DNA from: an uncultured Alkaliphilus sp.
GTDB lineage: Bacteria > Bacillota > Clostridia > Peptostreptococcales > Natronincolaceae
NCBI GenBank assembly: GCA_938074565.1
Contig: CALJEQ010000035.1
Location: forward strand, 1-35,659
Reading direction: 5' to 3'
Length of the DNA: 35,659 nt
The notes under the pieces are model-generated. The model was not told the DNA's origin. It saw only the letters and a list, made by a program, of their open reading frames with translations, and did not search any database. The position numbers were made by a program, and so were the translations under genes. Position 1 is the stretch's first letter, and each line of letters opens with the position of its first letter. Below, one piece after another: positions 6,145 through 14,941 of this stretch.

Positions 6145-8232
6145 TTAAAGATTATAAACTAACTCTGAGCTTATGGTAATTTCTTCATCCATCATGTCTT
6201 CTAAATGTCTCATAATTGCATTGGTATCGGCTGTTTCTCTTACATCTCCAAAAGAGTTGTTTTGTTCAATTTTGAAGTTGTTATGTTGTATTAGAGCTTC
6301 CTTCATTGCTACATCCCTCATTAACCGAATGTCTTCATCAGATATTTTTACTTCTTTATCTATCTTCCCTACTTTATCTACTGAACCTATGTTTAACTTT
6401 TTATCTGAAAGATTCAAGTCTGGCATGTCTAATGCTAATCCGTTTGAATCAGGCATTTCTGGCAGTTTAAATGGATTAGTGAATTTTAGAGCAGTTTCTT
6501 CATCTAGCTTTGAAATACGATAGTTACCCACCTTATCCCCTATAAAGGGGATTTTTGATATTGCGTCCAATAAAAAGTTTACTCCTGTTATTAGGGCATT
6601 TATAAATTTGACCATTGCAACCCTTATAAAATCAAACTTTTGAGCCAGTGCAAGTAATACAACGATTACCAAACCTATTACCACAATTACACCTAGTAAT
6701 GTGCTTGTTTTAAATATATTTATTAGAGCTTCTTTTAATAAAATCGGTATTGACATTAATATAGTTTTTAATGACAAGTTTTGCACACCTATTTCAGCTA
6801 ATTTTGTTGCTATCCAGCTTTGAGTTAATAGAGTCTGAAACTTAGTTTGTAATAGCTCCATGTTTTTTGCTAAAAATAATATTCCTAACGCTGTTATTAA
6901 TCCATATATAAGTGGGGTCAGCGGGTCTATCATGGTAAATAACAATAAAAAGACCGATGCTAATCCACCTATCCCCAATGCAAGGACTTGAAGTATTGTA
7001 AAGAAAGTTCCTGCAAAGTCAGATTGAAGGAAGCTAAATAAGAGAATACCTAAAGGCTCTAAAGCTGAACCTATTCCACTAAGCCACACATTGAAGTTTG
7101 ATAAAAACCCCCTTAAAGCCCCACCGACTCCTCCATCCATTATCTGTATCATACTGTCTAAGGCTCCTGTTGAGTTTTCAATCTGGGTTTTGTAGTCACC
7201 TAGCTTATCCAACTGTGTCATAAGGGCATTAAGTCCTACCTCATCGTAAACGTTAAACATGCCCGATATAATTTTCTTTTGACTAATATCATCATATTGG
7301 TTTAGCTTTGTACCAAACTCTTGAAGTATATCAAAAGCATTTCTAGATTCTCCACTTTTATCATATGTGGTTATACTCATTTTGTCTAATATTCTTTGGG
7401 TTTTCTTGTTTGTTGAGTACAGTCCATTCATAATATTACGGACTTGTGTTCCTGCCTCCGATCCTTTTATTCCTGCATTACCAAACACTCCTAAAAGTGC
7501 ATTTAGTTCTGGCATACTCATTTTCCCACTTTGAACACCTTTAAATCCTCCTCCTAGATATGCCTCTAGCATTTGCTTCATGTTGGTGTTTGATATACTC
7601 TGTGTTTTTGCCATTTGGTCAGCAAAAATTGGAAGGTCATTTACAGCTAATCCTAACGGGGTCATGGAATCTGTGATTAAGTCGGACATTTCTCCGAAAC
7701 CTTCCCCAGTTACTCTTTTTATGTCTCTCATCGTTGGCATTGCAAAAACTGATTCTTCTACACCCCACCCTGCAAGGGATGTAAATTGGAAACCCTCTGC
7801 AATGTCCTTTTTTGTTAATCCCCCAGTTGCATAGGCTGAGGTATAACGGTCTAGGGTCTGCTTTAGTTCTGCTGATGGATCATTCTTTGTAGCCATTACT
7901 TGCCTAACTGCATCATCATAATTAAGAAAGCTGTTAAATCCCCTTCTTCCACCTTCAATTAAGGCACTTATTGTGGCATACTTCTTGAAACTTGAAAACA
8001 AACTTTCAGATCTAGTATTAACCCCTTCGAGGCTTTGCCCCATTTGTGTTAAGGCTTCATTTGCAGCACCAATGGAGTTTCTGGCTTCCCTCATAGCATT
8101 GTCTAGTTCTAAGTTTCTAGAACTACTATTAACCTTTTCTAGTGTCTCAAACATTTTGTCGAGACTTGAAAAGACTTTTTGCATTGGTGCTGTAAAGCTG
8201 TCCATCAATTTTAGTGTAGTCCCTACAGACAT
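6145..8232 (-). CDS. Tail tape-measure protein (XkdO-like)
   Basis: 695 aa, the longest late gene. The N-terminal 110 residues are helical and coiled-coil-like (LDKMFETLEKVNSSSRNLEL); a TP901-type core follows (GWGVEESVFAMPTMRDIKRVTG, MSMPELNALLGVFGNAGIKG). A strongly hydrophobic stretch at about residues 390-465 and again near 500-530 fits the membrane-active part released on DNA injection. It starts immediately after the stop of the tail-assembly-chaperone -1 frame, the usual arrangement. Tape-measure length sets tail length, suggesting a tail of roughly 100 nm. Confidence 0.93.
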   Translation of the reverse strand: MSVGTTLKLMDSFTAPMQKVFSSLDKMFETLEKVNSSSRNLELDNAMREARNSIGAANEALTQMGQSLEGVNTRSESLFSSFKKYATISALIEGGRRGFNSFLNYDDAVRQVMATKNDPSAELKQTLDRYTSAYATGGLTKKDIAEGFQFTSLAGWGVEESVFAMPTMRDIKRVTGEGFGEMSDLITDSMTPLGLAVNDLPIFADQMAKTQSISNTNMKQMLEAYLGGGFKGVQSGKMSMPELNALLGVFGNAGIKGSEAGTQVRNIMNGLYSTNKKTQRILDKMSITTYDKSGESRNAFDILQEFGTKLNQYDDISQKKIISGMFNVYDEVGLNALMTQLDKLGDYKTQIENSTGALDSMIQIMDGGVGGALRGFLSNFNVWLSGIGSALEPLGILLFSFLQSDFAGTFFTILQVLALGIGGLASVFLLLFTMIDPLTPLIYGLITALGILFLAKNMELLQTKFQTLLTQSWIATKLAEIGVQNLSLKTILMSIPILLKEALINIFKTSTLLGVIVVIGLVIVVLLALAQKFDFIRVAMVKFINALITGVNFLLDAISKIPFIGDKVGNYRISKLDEETALKFTNPFKLPEMPDSNGLALDMPDLNLSDKKLNIGSVDKVGKIDKEVKISDEDIRLMRDVAMKEALIQHNNFKIEQNNSFGDVRETADTNAIMRHLEDMMDEEITISSELVYNL

Positions 8233-8828
8233 CTATTTCCCTCCCTTGGCTTTTTCAGCCGCTTTTTTCTCATCCTGTACTCTAATATCTATACTTGCCA
8301 TTATAAATGCTTTCTCATAAAGAGGTAGATTAGCAAATTTGGAGGGTAATATTCTCAATTTGTGGAGGGCATAGTGGGCATATACTGCCTCCCCACTATC
8401 CTCCAAAATTAGTTTTTTGCCTTTTCTTTAACATCATTAATGCTTTCAGAATGTCCTGACATTTTCAACACCTTATCCGCAATAGTTGAAATTTCACTTG
8501 TCGTTAGCATAGCTTCTACTAAACTTATCTCGTCCATAACCTGATAGAAGTTTTGTAGTTCAGCATCTTTTAAATTTGGATGTACTATAGCCTTTGTACA
8601 TATATCTAATGCAAGTGTCCCTTCGTTTGTCCTTTTTACTGGCATTTTTTCTTGTTTTTCATTTATTATAAACTCTAATTTTGAATGCTTTTCTCTTAAT
8701 GCTGATAGGGTTGAAAAGCTGATTGTTTTTAACTTGAAATTTTCTTCAAATACATCTGATACCTTAAAGTCCTCTTGATGATTTTTTCTTTCTCTTCTAG
8801 CTTTATTCATAAAGGCTTGAAAACTCAT
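8233..8828 (-). CDS. Tail-assembly chaperone long form made by -1 frameshift (about 198 aa)
   Basis: The zero frame ends at 8409, but the -1 frame stays open to TAG at 8233, directly next to the tape-measure ATG. After a shift on A AAA AAC (8418-8412) the sequence continues as KKLILEDSGEAVYAHYALHK and then LRILPSKFANLPLYEKAFIM, ending KKAAEKAKGGK. This extension has no start codon with a ribosome site of its own and matches the 'T' part expected of G/GT chaperones in long-tailed phages. The long form should bind the tape measure while the short form binds tube subunits. Confidence 0.88.
8364..8418 (-). promoter_or_regulatory. Programmed -1 ribosomal frameshift signal
   Basis: Three textbook parts occur in order on the minus strand. 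The slippery heptamer A AAA AAC (8418-8412) is in the correct phase. A 7-nt spacer TAATTTT follows (8411-8405), containing the zero-frame stop. Then comes a stem-loop: GGAGG+ATAGTGGG (8404-8392) pairs with CCCACTAT+CCTCC (8378-8364), giving 13 bp with a 2-nt bulge and a 13-nt loop. The stem lies where a paused ribosome would be stalled on the heptamer. Confidence 0.88.
8409..8828 (-). CDS. Tail-assembly chaperone short form (XkdN-like), 139 aa
   Basis: Encoded between the tail tube and tape-measure genes, as XkdN is in PBSX. Starts ATG at 8828 after TAAGGAGGAATTAAT. The protein is charged and mainly helical (KARRERKNHQEDFKVSDVFE, NFYQVMDEISLVEAMLTTSE) with no membrane segment, fitting the family. 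It ends ...VKEKAKN at the stop overlapping a frameshift signal, so most ribosomes should make this short form and a minority the extended form. Confidence 0.87.
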   Translation of the reverse strand: MSFQAFMNKARRERKNHQEDFKVSDVFEENFKLKTISFSTLSALREKHSKLEFIINEKQEKMPVKRTNEGTLALDICTKAIVHPNLKDAELQNFYQVMDEISLVEAMLTTSEISTIADKVLKMSGHSESINDVKEKAKN

Positions 8829-8847
8829 ATTAATTCCTCCTTAATTT

Positions 8848-9324
8848 TTAGTTTGGTGAATAGCTTAATTTATTAAAGCGTTTTAATAACTCTACATCTT
8901 CGCAGCTAAATGATATTTCTTGATCTAAAATATCTTTATCTGTGTCTAATTCAGCCAAAGTAATACTGTCTAGGTTGCAATCTTTAACAATAGTTTCTTT
9001 TTTACCTGCATCAGAGGCTGGATCATCATTTATTATTAGTAATTCAAAATATAAATCTTTGCCTGTTTTAAGATAATCAAGAGTCATTTGAGTAAAAATG
9101 TCCTCTGGCTCTAGTATTGTCATCTCTCCTTTTAGATTGAAGCCTGTTGCTTTCTTTCCTGTTACTTTACGCCCAATTGTCTTAACATCAACTTTTTCTT
9201 TTTCCATTGATATTTTAACTTTCTTTATAGTAAATAACAGATGCCTCTCTCCGTTGATAATTGCGTAAGCTCGACCTGCTTTGCCAGAGATGGCATCTTT
9301 AGATTTTAAAATAACATCACTCAT
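8848..9324 (-). CDS. Tail tube protein (XkdM-like)
   Basis: 158 aa, directly after the sheath gene with a TAATG stop-start overlap, as in PBSX xkdK-xkdM. Segments AGRAYAIINGERHLLFTIKK and VDVKTIGRKVTGKKATGFNL, and the later GEMTILEPEDIFTQMTLDYL, fit the tube-protein family. It forms the inner hexameric tube inside the contractile sheath through which DNA passes. Confidence 0.9.
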   Translation of the reverse strand: MSDVILKSKDAISGKAGRAYAIINGERHLLFTIKKVKISMEKEKVDVKTIGRKVTGKKATGFNLKGEMTILEPEDIFTQMTLDYLKTGKDLYFELLIINDDPASDAGKKETIVKDCNLDSITLAELDTDKDILDQEISFSCEDVELLKRFNKLSYSPN

Positions 9325-10628
9325 TACTTAATCACCCTCTCTTTATAGATTTTATCTATTGAGTCTAATGGCTGTAGTTTATAAGCTAAATAAACACTAT
9401 CTGCTTCTGTTCCTTCTTCTACTTCAAAATCCTCTATTCTGACATTGATTAATGCTCTTTGTTCTTCATACATTTTAGAAAGTTTAAAAATTTCATTTTT
9501 TAATATACTTCTATCGTCATCATTGCTATCTAACTTACCTATATAATGATTATAGTAAAGGTCGTCTACATCTTTATCAAAAGCATCTAATGCTCTTGAT
9601 GGTCTCCCTTTCCTTAATACTCTAGGTTTTTCTACTGAAAAAGTTTTCAGTGTTGTTAAGTCCTGCTCGATGATTACGCTCTTATCTCTAGCCATAGTAA
9701 AAACAATTTCACCCTTCAAAAGTGCTTCTTCAATATCCTCATTAGATAAATCACCAGTAACCTGTGTTGCCCCTGGATATTTGAAAAAAGTTAATGATTG
9801 TCTTAAATTTACCCCTGCCACAGCTCCAAGAACAAAGGCTACACAGTCTTCTGCTTTAAGTTCTTCATTATTAATAATCACTCCATTCTTAACAGAATAT
9901 ATCGCCTCATTATCTGCTTCGGAGTAATTAGGTAGCACACACTGTATTTTATGACCTATTTGGTCTCTAATACGGTTTGTAAAACTTAAAAACAACTCCT
10001 TAATCTCTTCTACTTGACCTATATAACCAATAGCGTTTATACTTAATACTTCTTTTTCTACCTCTTGCAAAAATTTTATATAATCTTCATTGGTGGCTGT
10101 ACCAGAGTTTCCCCCCTCTAGCTTTATACCTGCTGCTTCTTCAATTTGTCCTTCAATATTAATAAAATCACTCTCTAAATCATTAACCTCTTTAATAGTG
10201 AGTCTTTCTACCTCTGTTGTTCCTATAAAGGTAGTTACCTCAAACGTATCATTCAAATTTCTTTCAATAGCAACCGTTATATCGTTGCCCCGTTTTCCTT
10301 TAAGCTTCGCTTTTACTGTTAACTCACCTACTACTTTAGTAGCTTCTGCCCCTCCCTTTAAAGGGTTATATAGATAGATAACTTTAGCATTCTTAAAAGC
10401 TTCTCTAACAACCTTTACTTCTTCATCATTGATGGTATACCCAATTTTATTTATAATCTTCTCCCCCCTCTTTATGGGTATTAGACCTTGAAAACCCCAA
10501 TCAAGAGGAAGTGGTAACGCACATACTCCTCTGTCGCTTATCCGAGCGTTGCTATGGTCGAAATCTGATGTATTTCGACCATACACTCCAGGGCGAACTT
10601 TGTTTTGTTCTTCCCATTTAGCTGGCAT
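9324..10628 (-). CDS. Contractile tail sheath protein (XkdK-like)
   Basis: 434 aa beginning MPAKWEEQNKVRPGVYGRN, where the 'RPGVY' opening is typical of phage tail sheaths. It contains GKRGNDITVAIERN, and the C-terminal assembly region has VLRKGRPSRALDAFDKDVDD, then SILKNEIFKLSKMYEEQRAL. Its presence shows the tail is contractile (myovirus morphology). It is followed at once by the tube gene and preceded by a 62-aa ORF whose stop abuts this start. Confidence 0.94.
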   Translation of the reverse strand: MPAKWEEQNKVRPGVYGRNTSDFDHSNARISDRGVCALPLPLDWGFQGLIPIKRGEKIINKIGYTINDEEVKVVREAFKNAKVIYLYNPLKGGAEATKVVGELTVKAKLKGKRGNDITVAIERNLNDTFEVTTFIGTTEVERLTIKEVNDLESDFINIEGQIEEAAGIKLEGGNSGTATNEDYIKFLQEVEKEVLSINAIGYIGQVEEIKELFLSFTNRIRDQIGHKIQCVLPNYSEADNEAIYSVKNGVIINNEELKAEDCVAFVLGAVAGVNLRQSLTFFKYPGATQVTGDLSNEDIEEALLKGEIVFTMARDKSVIIEQDLTTLKTFSVEKPRVLRKGRPSRALDAFDKDVDDLYYNHYIGKLDSNDDDRSILKNEIFKLSKMYEEQRALINVRIEDFEVEEGTEADSVYLAYKLQPLDSIDKIYKERVIK

Positions 10629-10817
10629 CTATTTCACTTCCTTTTTCTTAAATTCCTCTAACTTCTTTTTAACTTCTTCTTTTGTATACTTTACGTCATC
10701 TTTAAGGATGATCTTGAGAATATCCTTATCAAATGCAGAAAATTCTCCTGTTAGAAACTGTTTTTTGTTATAACTGTTTTCTTTTGTATTTGCTTTCTTT
10801 TCAGTTACATTACTCAT
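10629..10817 (-). CDS. Small lysine-rich tail-region protein, 62 aa
   Basis: A very charged 62-aa protein (TGEFSAFDKDILKIILKDD, then YTKEEVKKKLEEFKKKEVK). It overlaps the tail-completion gene by 8 nt and ends directly before the sheath start, so its reading is constrained by tight packing. Small ORFs occur at this position in PBSX-like tails, but I cannot assign a function. The C-terminal helix may be amphipathic. Confidence 0.7.
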   Translation of the reverse strand: MSNVTEKKANTKENSYNKKQFLTGEFSAFDKDILKIILKDDVKYTKEEVKKKLEEFKKKEVK

Positions 10818-11265
10818 TTATGCCACCTTCCTTTTCAAGAGTTTTCATTTTAGTTTCAGCTTTAATAGCCATAAAACGAATGTCCACATCAAAAAAGTAA
10901 TGTAGGATGTCATTCACTTTTTGAGTTTTTCTATTATTAAGCTTGATTATCTTACCCTCTACACTAATATATTCCATTTCTCTTAAAAGCCTCTGTTGCA
11001 CCTCTAAAAAGTCTAAATTCTTGCTTTTTGATTTTAAGTCATTGAAATATTGTACATCTAAAAACAAGCTCTCAGTAGAGCTTTTTGTAAGTCCACTTTC
11101 AATCATAGCGTTTAGCAACGTTATAAAAAAACATGGTGTCTCCATGTGTTGTTCTACTTCTTCGATGTATATTTCAAATTCAAATAGTTCCTCTAATTTT
11201 GCTGCTATCCCATAAATTATTGTTTGTATCTCTGGAATCATTTTTCCAACCTCGACTTTAACCAT
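10810..11265 (-). CDS. Tail completion/terminator-like protein (XkdJ/YqbJ position)
   Basis: 151 aa, overlapping both neighbours (27 nt upstream, 8 nt downstream). The sequence EIQTIIYGIAAKLEELFEFE, FITLLNAMIESGLTKSSTES and DVDIRFMAIKAETKMKTLEK fits small tail-terminator proteins in SPP1/PBSX-type phages, which cap the tail and join it to the head. The call uses gene order together with the alpha/beta pattern; I see no unique motif. Confidence 0.72.
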   Translation of the reverse strand: MVKVEVGKMIPEIQTIIYGIAAKLEELFEFEIYIEEVEQHMETPCFFITLLNAMIESGLTKSSTESLFLDVQYFNDLKSKSKNLDFLEVQQRLLREMEYISVEGKIIKLNNRKTQKVNDILHYFFDVDIRFMAIKAETKMKTLEKEGGINE

Positions 11266-11717
11266 TTTTCAAATTCTCGTTTTATGATCTGTTCCATTTC
11301 TTTTTCAATCTCCCACATTGAAATGGTCATCATAAAGCGACCTTTAACAAAGCCATTTACTATCTTAGCTTTGTTTTTAGGATGTTTTTTCTTTTTTCCT
11401 TTGGCAATTTTAACCTTGGCTGACCCTCGACCTCTTCCTTTAAGTCTATGTCCGTATTCTACATACTCGGCATAGGCAGTTTCATTTACAATTACAGCTA
11501 TATATTTATTGCCTACTTTTCTTGCTAAAGAAACCCTCCAGGCGTTACGAAGTGTTCCAGTGTCCACTGGTGTTCTTCGCTTAATTTTGGCTATAGCTCT
11601 AAGGGCAAGGTTGTTTATAGCTTGATGAAGAAACTGTTCACCTTCATTGATGAGGGCTTTCAGTTCCTTTTGAAAATCTTTCAATTCCCTGTAATCAAAT
11701 TCTACAAACCTACCCAT
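11238..11717 (-). CDS. HK97 gp10-family head-tail connector protein
   Basis: 159 aa with the family core RIAxxKxRTPVDTGTLRNAW at about residues 46-66 (RAIAKIKRRTPVDTGTLRNA) and NETAYAEYVEYGHRLKG, where 'YAxYVExGTR'-like sequence is the second hallmark. These proteins contribute to the neck/tail completion between connector and sheath. A basic insertion (RGRGSAKVKIAKGKKKKHPK) lies in the middle. Its ATG overlaps the upstream TAA by one base. Confidence 0.9.
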   Translation of the reverse strand: MGRFVEFDYRELKDFQKELKALINEGEQFLHQAINNLALRAIAKIKRRTPVDTGTLRNAWRVSLARKVGNKYIAVIVNETAYAEYVEYGHRLKGRGRGSAKVKIAKGKKKKHPKNKAKIVNGFVKGRFMMTISMWEIEKEMEQIIKREFEKWLKSRLEK

Positions 11718-12043
11718 TAAGCTCGTTCCTCAAAATAACATGGAATTTCTTGATGGCTGCCTTTGTAGACTAAAGGTTTGCCTGCTCGTAAATCATGTCC
11801 ATTGCACACGATTTTACTTCCAGCCTTAACCTCTACACTGTCATTTATAAACAGGGTGTAATCAGCAATGATTTGATTTTCTGACTCTGTTTGGGCTGAC
11901 CTAGGTTGTTTAGTTGCTGATAAAGCACATTTTATATTTTCATGCTTTAATACCCATTCCTGTTGGGTTATACTTTTTACTTTTGTTCTTTCAAGCTCAT
12001 AAATGCTACAGTTGTCCCAATAAGTTAGTTCTAAGGGATTCAT
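11717..12043 (-). CDS. Head closure (stopper)-like protein, 108 aa
   Basis: Small beta-rich protein (DYTLFINDSVEVKAGSKIVC, PLVYKGSHQEIPCYFEERA) between the connector gene and the HK97 gp10 gene, the position of YqbH/SPP1 gp16-like head-closure proteins. Several positions fit the Firmicute family, including NPLELTYWDNCSIYELERT at the start. The role, closing the portal channel after packaging, is inferred from order and length. Confidence 0.72.
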   Translation of the reverse strand: MNPLELTYWDNCSIYELERTKVKSITQQEWVLKHENIKCALSATKQPRSAQTESENQIIADYTLFINDSVEVKAGSKIVCNGHDLRAGKPLVYKGSHQEIPCYFEERA

Positions 12044-12047
12044 CTCA

Positions 12048-12389
12048 TCACCTCATTTTAAGCTTACGGAAGGGTATCAACCTTTGATGATACCCTTCTA
12101 TAATTTCTGCTATATTACCTGTTGTTGTAGCGTATTGGATTGTTGTGTCCCCTCTGGATATACTTTTTACGTTTTTACCCTCAAATTGGGATATTCCCAT
12201 TGGGTTACTTTTTAGATATTCAAGCACCATTTCAACTATTGTATTTTCTAGCTGTTGGGGTACTGTTTTTAAGTTGCAGAAGTTTTTGACCTCTGCTTCC
12301 ATCATTTCTATGACTACATTTAACTTTAAATCATGTTGGTCTTCGATGTCAGCCATTATTTTTATTTTCTCTAAAATTGTAGTTGTCAT
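12048..12389 (-). CDS. gp6-like head-tail connector (YqbG-like), 113 aa
   Basis: Helical 113-aa protein encoded right after the capsid gene, with the typical connector lay-out of an N-terminal helix bundle (EKIKIMADIEDQHDLKLNVV, EAEVKNFCNLKTVPQQLENT) and a C-terminal IPFRKLKMR tail. Related adaptors ring the portal and receive the stopper protein. The C-terminal 'L-x-P-F-R' motif is common in this family. Confidence 0.85.
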   Translation of the reverse strand: MTTTILEKIKIMADIEDQHDLKLNVVIEMMEAEVKNFCNLKTVPQQLENTIVEMVLEYLKSNPMGISQFEGKNVKSISRGDTTIQYATTTGNIAEIIEGYHQRLIPFRKLKMR

Positions 12390-12394
12390 TTTAA

Positions 12395-13282
12395 TTAACC
12401 TTTTAGATTCACTTTAATACCGTTTAATTTATTCTTAGGTAAGATAATCCCATGATACTTCCTATAATCGATCTTCCAGGCATCTGCTTTCTGATTCGTT
12501 TCAGGAGTAAATATTCTAATTTTTTCTGTTTTCGTAATACAAGGTGCAACCTTTGGATTTATTATCACCCAATTAATTTCTTTGGAGTCTTCATCAAAGG
12601 TATATCCTTTTTCACCTTTTATCCATTTAGTTTTAAATCTTTGGCTTGGTACTTTAATGATTGGGATTTCATCAATAGCCTTCACTTTTAAATTAATCGA
12701 TCCTAATTTAAATTCTATAACTGATAATGATTTTTGAATGTCTGTTGCAAGATCTAACAATGCAGCGTTTGAATAGGACATGTAAATCAGTAATGGTTCA
12801 GCTTCGCCAATTTTATCTTGCACCGCCGCTATGTCACTTTTAAGTTCTGTTAAAATGTTTGATTTGGTAAGAGTGAGGGTTCTAGCTGAATCTGCTGTTT
12901 TTTCTGCAATTCTACTAAATCTATAAGCATCCACCTCTGGTGCAACATGTACACTTTGAAACTCACCCATTACCGCTCCAGCAGATAATACAAAGTTTGT
13001 TTCGTCTATATCCATTGCATCTAGCATAAATGACTTTTGACGATCTTGGTCTAAGGTGTGGGTTTCCCAACTCAAACTAACTCCACTTTCCTCGAAACCC
13101 GTTGAACGGTCATAGTCAGTCATCCCTTCCATTATAATTGACGGAATCTTAACTTCATTACCTCCATTATATTTAACCATTTTGCTATTGACTTCCAATG
13201 CTCCTGTTACGCTAAGCTCAATCATTTGTTTGTCGAGTTCCGTTTGAAAAATACTTGCATACTCTAATGTGTTTAATGGCAT
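12395..13282 (-). CDS. Major capsid protein (HK97-fold)
   Basis: 295 aa, located between scaffold and connector. The sequence has EVNSKMVKYNGGNEVKIPSI, then LDQDRQKSFMLDAMDIDETN and VHVAPEVDAYRFSRIAEKTA, a pattern widespread in Firmicute phage capsids ('QDRG/K..F..D..D.DET' plus 'PE.DAYR'). The fold is expected to be HK97-like. It begins 2 bp after the scaffold stop, and a separate scaffold gene means no N-terminal delta domain is needed. Confidence 0.9.
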   Translation of the reverse strand: MPLNTLEYASIFQTELDKQMIELSVTGALEVNSKMVKYNGGNEVKIPSIIMEGMTDYDRSTGFEESGVSLSWETHTLDQDRQKSFMLDAMDIDETNFVLSAGAVMGEFQSVHVAPEVDAYRFSRIAEKTADSARTLTLTKSNILTELKSDIAAVQDKIGEAEPLLIYMSYSNAALLDLATDIQKSLSVIEFKLGSINLKVKAIDEIPIIKVPSQRFKTKWIKGEKGYTFDEDSKEINWVIINPKVAPCITKTEKIRIFTPETNQKADAWKIDYRKYHGIILPKNKLNGIKVNLKG

Positions 13283-13284
13283 AA

Positions 13285-13860
13285 TTAATATCCTCCTTTA
13301 AGTGCTGATGAGAACTGACTTGCTATTTCATCCTTTTCTGTTGTAACCTTTTTTCCCCCTAAGTCTGGGGTTTTACCTGCTAACCGAGCCTCTACTGCTT
13401 GCTGTACTGCTTGATTGTATGTTTCCTTAAAGGCAGCAATATTGGTTTTTGTTGTTTCTGCATCTTTTCCTATTACTATATTGACCAAAGAGGCAGGTAG
13501 ATTTTCAGCCTCTAGGCATTTTACAGCCTCTTTTTCTAAAGCTGACTGCTGCTCTTTTGTTTTATACTGTTCATTTTCTTCTTGGAGCTTCTTTAATTGT
13601 TCTTTAACCCTCTCCTCTTCTGAAAGACTGGCTAACCTTTCTGCTTCAGTCATAGCTTCATTTTTTGCCTGCTGTAGTCTTCCCTGTTGTTCCCTCTCCC
13701 AACTAGCTTTAATTTCATCAATTTCAGCTTGTGTGTATGTTTTTTCTTGGCTACCTCCACCAGTTCCTTCTCCACCAGTTTCTGGATTATCTCCTTCTGG
13801 ATTGTCTGCAAATAGTTGTAAATCCATCGTCCTATTCAAATCTAATAAATACTTTTTCAT
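13285..13860 (-). CDS. Capsid scaffolding protein (DUF4355-like)
   Basis: The frame is open to 13950, but ATG at 13860 is preferred: it follows AGAAAGGATTTGATAAA, and the upstream part would run through a terminator. This gives 191 aa starting MKKYLLDLNRTMDLQLFAD, the familiar 'LDLQLFA' opening of Firmicute scaffolds. A proline/glycine-rich acidic linker follows, then a long coiled coil (EAERLASLSEEERVKEQLKK) and a C-terminal segment. It guides capsid assembly and is removed before packaging. Confidence 0.88.
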   Translation of the reverse strand: MKKYLLDLNRTMDLQLFADNPEGDNPETGGEGTGGGSQEKTYTQAEIDEIKASWEREQQGRLQQAKNEAMTEAERLASLSEEERVKEQLKKLQEENEQYKTKEQQSALEKEAVKCLEAENLPASLVNIVIGKDAETTKTNIAAFKETYNQAVQQAVEARLAGKTPDLGGKKVTTEKDEIASQFSSALKGGY

Positions 13861-13884
13861 TTTATCAAATCCTTTCTTCTGTAT

Positions 13885-13907
13885 TAAAAAAGAACCCCTC
13901 AAGGTTC
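13885..13907 (-). terminator. Intra-operon terminator before scaffold and capsid
   Basis: On the minus strand, directly after the gp7-like stop codon, GAACC (13907-13903) and GGTTC (13896-13892) make a short 5-bp stem with a 6-nt loop followed by six or seven Ts. The form is that of a weak intrinsic terminator. Because the scaffold and capsid genes begin only 25 bp downstream, it may partly attenuate or separate transcripts rather than stop them completely. Confidence 0.6.
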
Positions 13908-13909
13908 GT

Positions 13910-14941
13910 TTACACATATGCCTGTATATATTTTTTAAACCATTCAGCATAATCTATAGAGTAGTCTACCATTATGGCATTTCCTTCGTGATCCCTCGCA
14001 GTTCTTTTGTCTTTTATTGTTCCAATATCTTCTCTAAAGAAAGGTATTGTTGTACTTCTACAGTTAGGATGCATTGGTGGATAGTTAACACCTACCATTT
14101 TATCTTTAACTTTAAATGTTTTATTATCTAACTTCTGACATATTGTGCTGGTTCTAGTGTCCAATGTGGCTAAAAATTGATATTCTTCTAACTCTGCTGC
14201 TTCGTAGCTGTCAGCCGTAGCTTGATTCAGCACAAAGTTTGTCTCTGTCCTAATAAGGGTTTTAGCTCTGTATGAAGCTACATCCATACGTTTTGCTAGT
14301 TTTTTTGACATTTGATGTACGTCTATTCCAGTAATTACCCCTTGTGAGAGGATACTTCTAACTTCTTTAATTAACTTCTTGTTGTTACCCCATACCCTTT
14401 CGCTAAAACTCTTACTACTCCACGGAGTTCGGCAAATTGACTCAATTAACTTAGTATCTCGAATGTTGAAGTTAACCATTAATCCGCCTTTGCCTAAGTC
14501 GTACAAACTTTCATAATATGAGTTTTCATAGACCTTTATTAAGTGATTAAAGGTTTTTATATCTTGAGACTTTCCAAGTATCTCTATTTGTATAGAAGTT
14601 TGATTTTTTATTGCCTCTAGTCTATTAATACGACTTTTAATATACCTATTTCTTAACTCCTTTTCAAATTTAGGGTCTTGTACTTTAGCTTTTTTCAGAA
14701 AATCTTCTATGGTATCTATATACCCCTTTTTTTCTTTACGATTAAGGACTTTTTTAGCCTGGTCTATTGAGATAGTATTTTCAGTAGCATAAGCCTTATA
14801 CCAGTCGTCAATTCCTTTTTGAATGTCTTTTAAAGCTGTATTAAACTCATTTTGAATGTTAGATATAAGTTTTTCACTATCGTTTTTTCTTCTTTGTTCT
14901 AGCAAAAGATACCTATTTGTCCAATACTTAATGTTATTCAT
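13910..14941 (-). CDS. SPP1 gp7/MuF-type head morphogenesis protein
   Basis: 343 aa overlapping the portal gene by 8 nt, the normal portal-gp7 arrangement. The C-terminal MuF-like domain holds LIRTETNFVLNQATADSYEA, YQFLATLDTRTSTICQKLDN and NYPPMHPNCRSTTIPFF, whose 'D-x-R-T-x-x-x-C ... H-P-N-C-R' pattern is diagnostic. It is a minor capsid protein acting with the portal and possibly in DNA entry. It ends just before a small terminator. Confidence 0.93.
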   Translation of the reverse strand: MNNIKYWTNRYLLLEQRRKNDSEKLISNIQNEFNTALKDIQKGIDDWYKAYATENTISIDQAKKVLNRKEKKGYIDTIEDFLKKAKVQDPKFEKELRNRYIKSRINRLEAIKNQTSIQIEILGKSQDIKTFNHLIKVYENSYYESLYDLGKGGLMVNFNIRDTKLIESICRTPWSSKSFSERVWGNNKKLIKEVRSILSQGVITGIDVHQMSKKLAKRMDVASYRAKTLIRTETNFVLNQATADSYEAAELEEYQFLATLDTRTSTICQKLDNKTFKVKDKMVGVNYPPMHPNCRSTTIPFFREDIGTIKDKRTARDHEGNAIMVDYSIDYAEWFKKYIQAYV

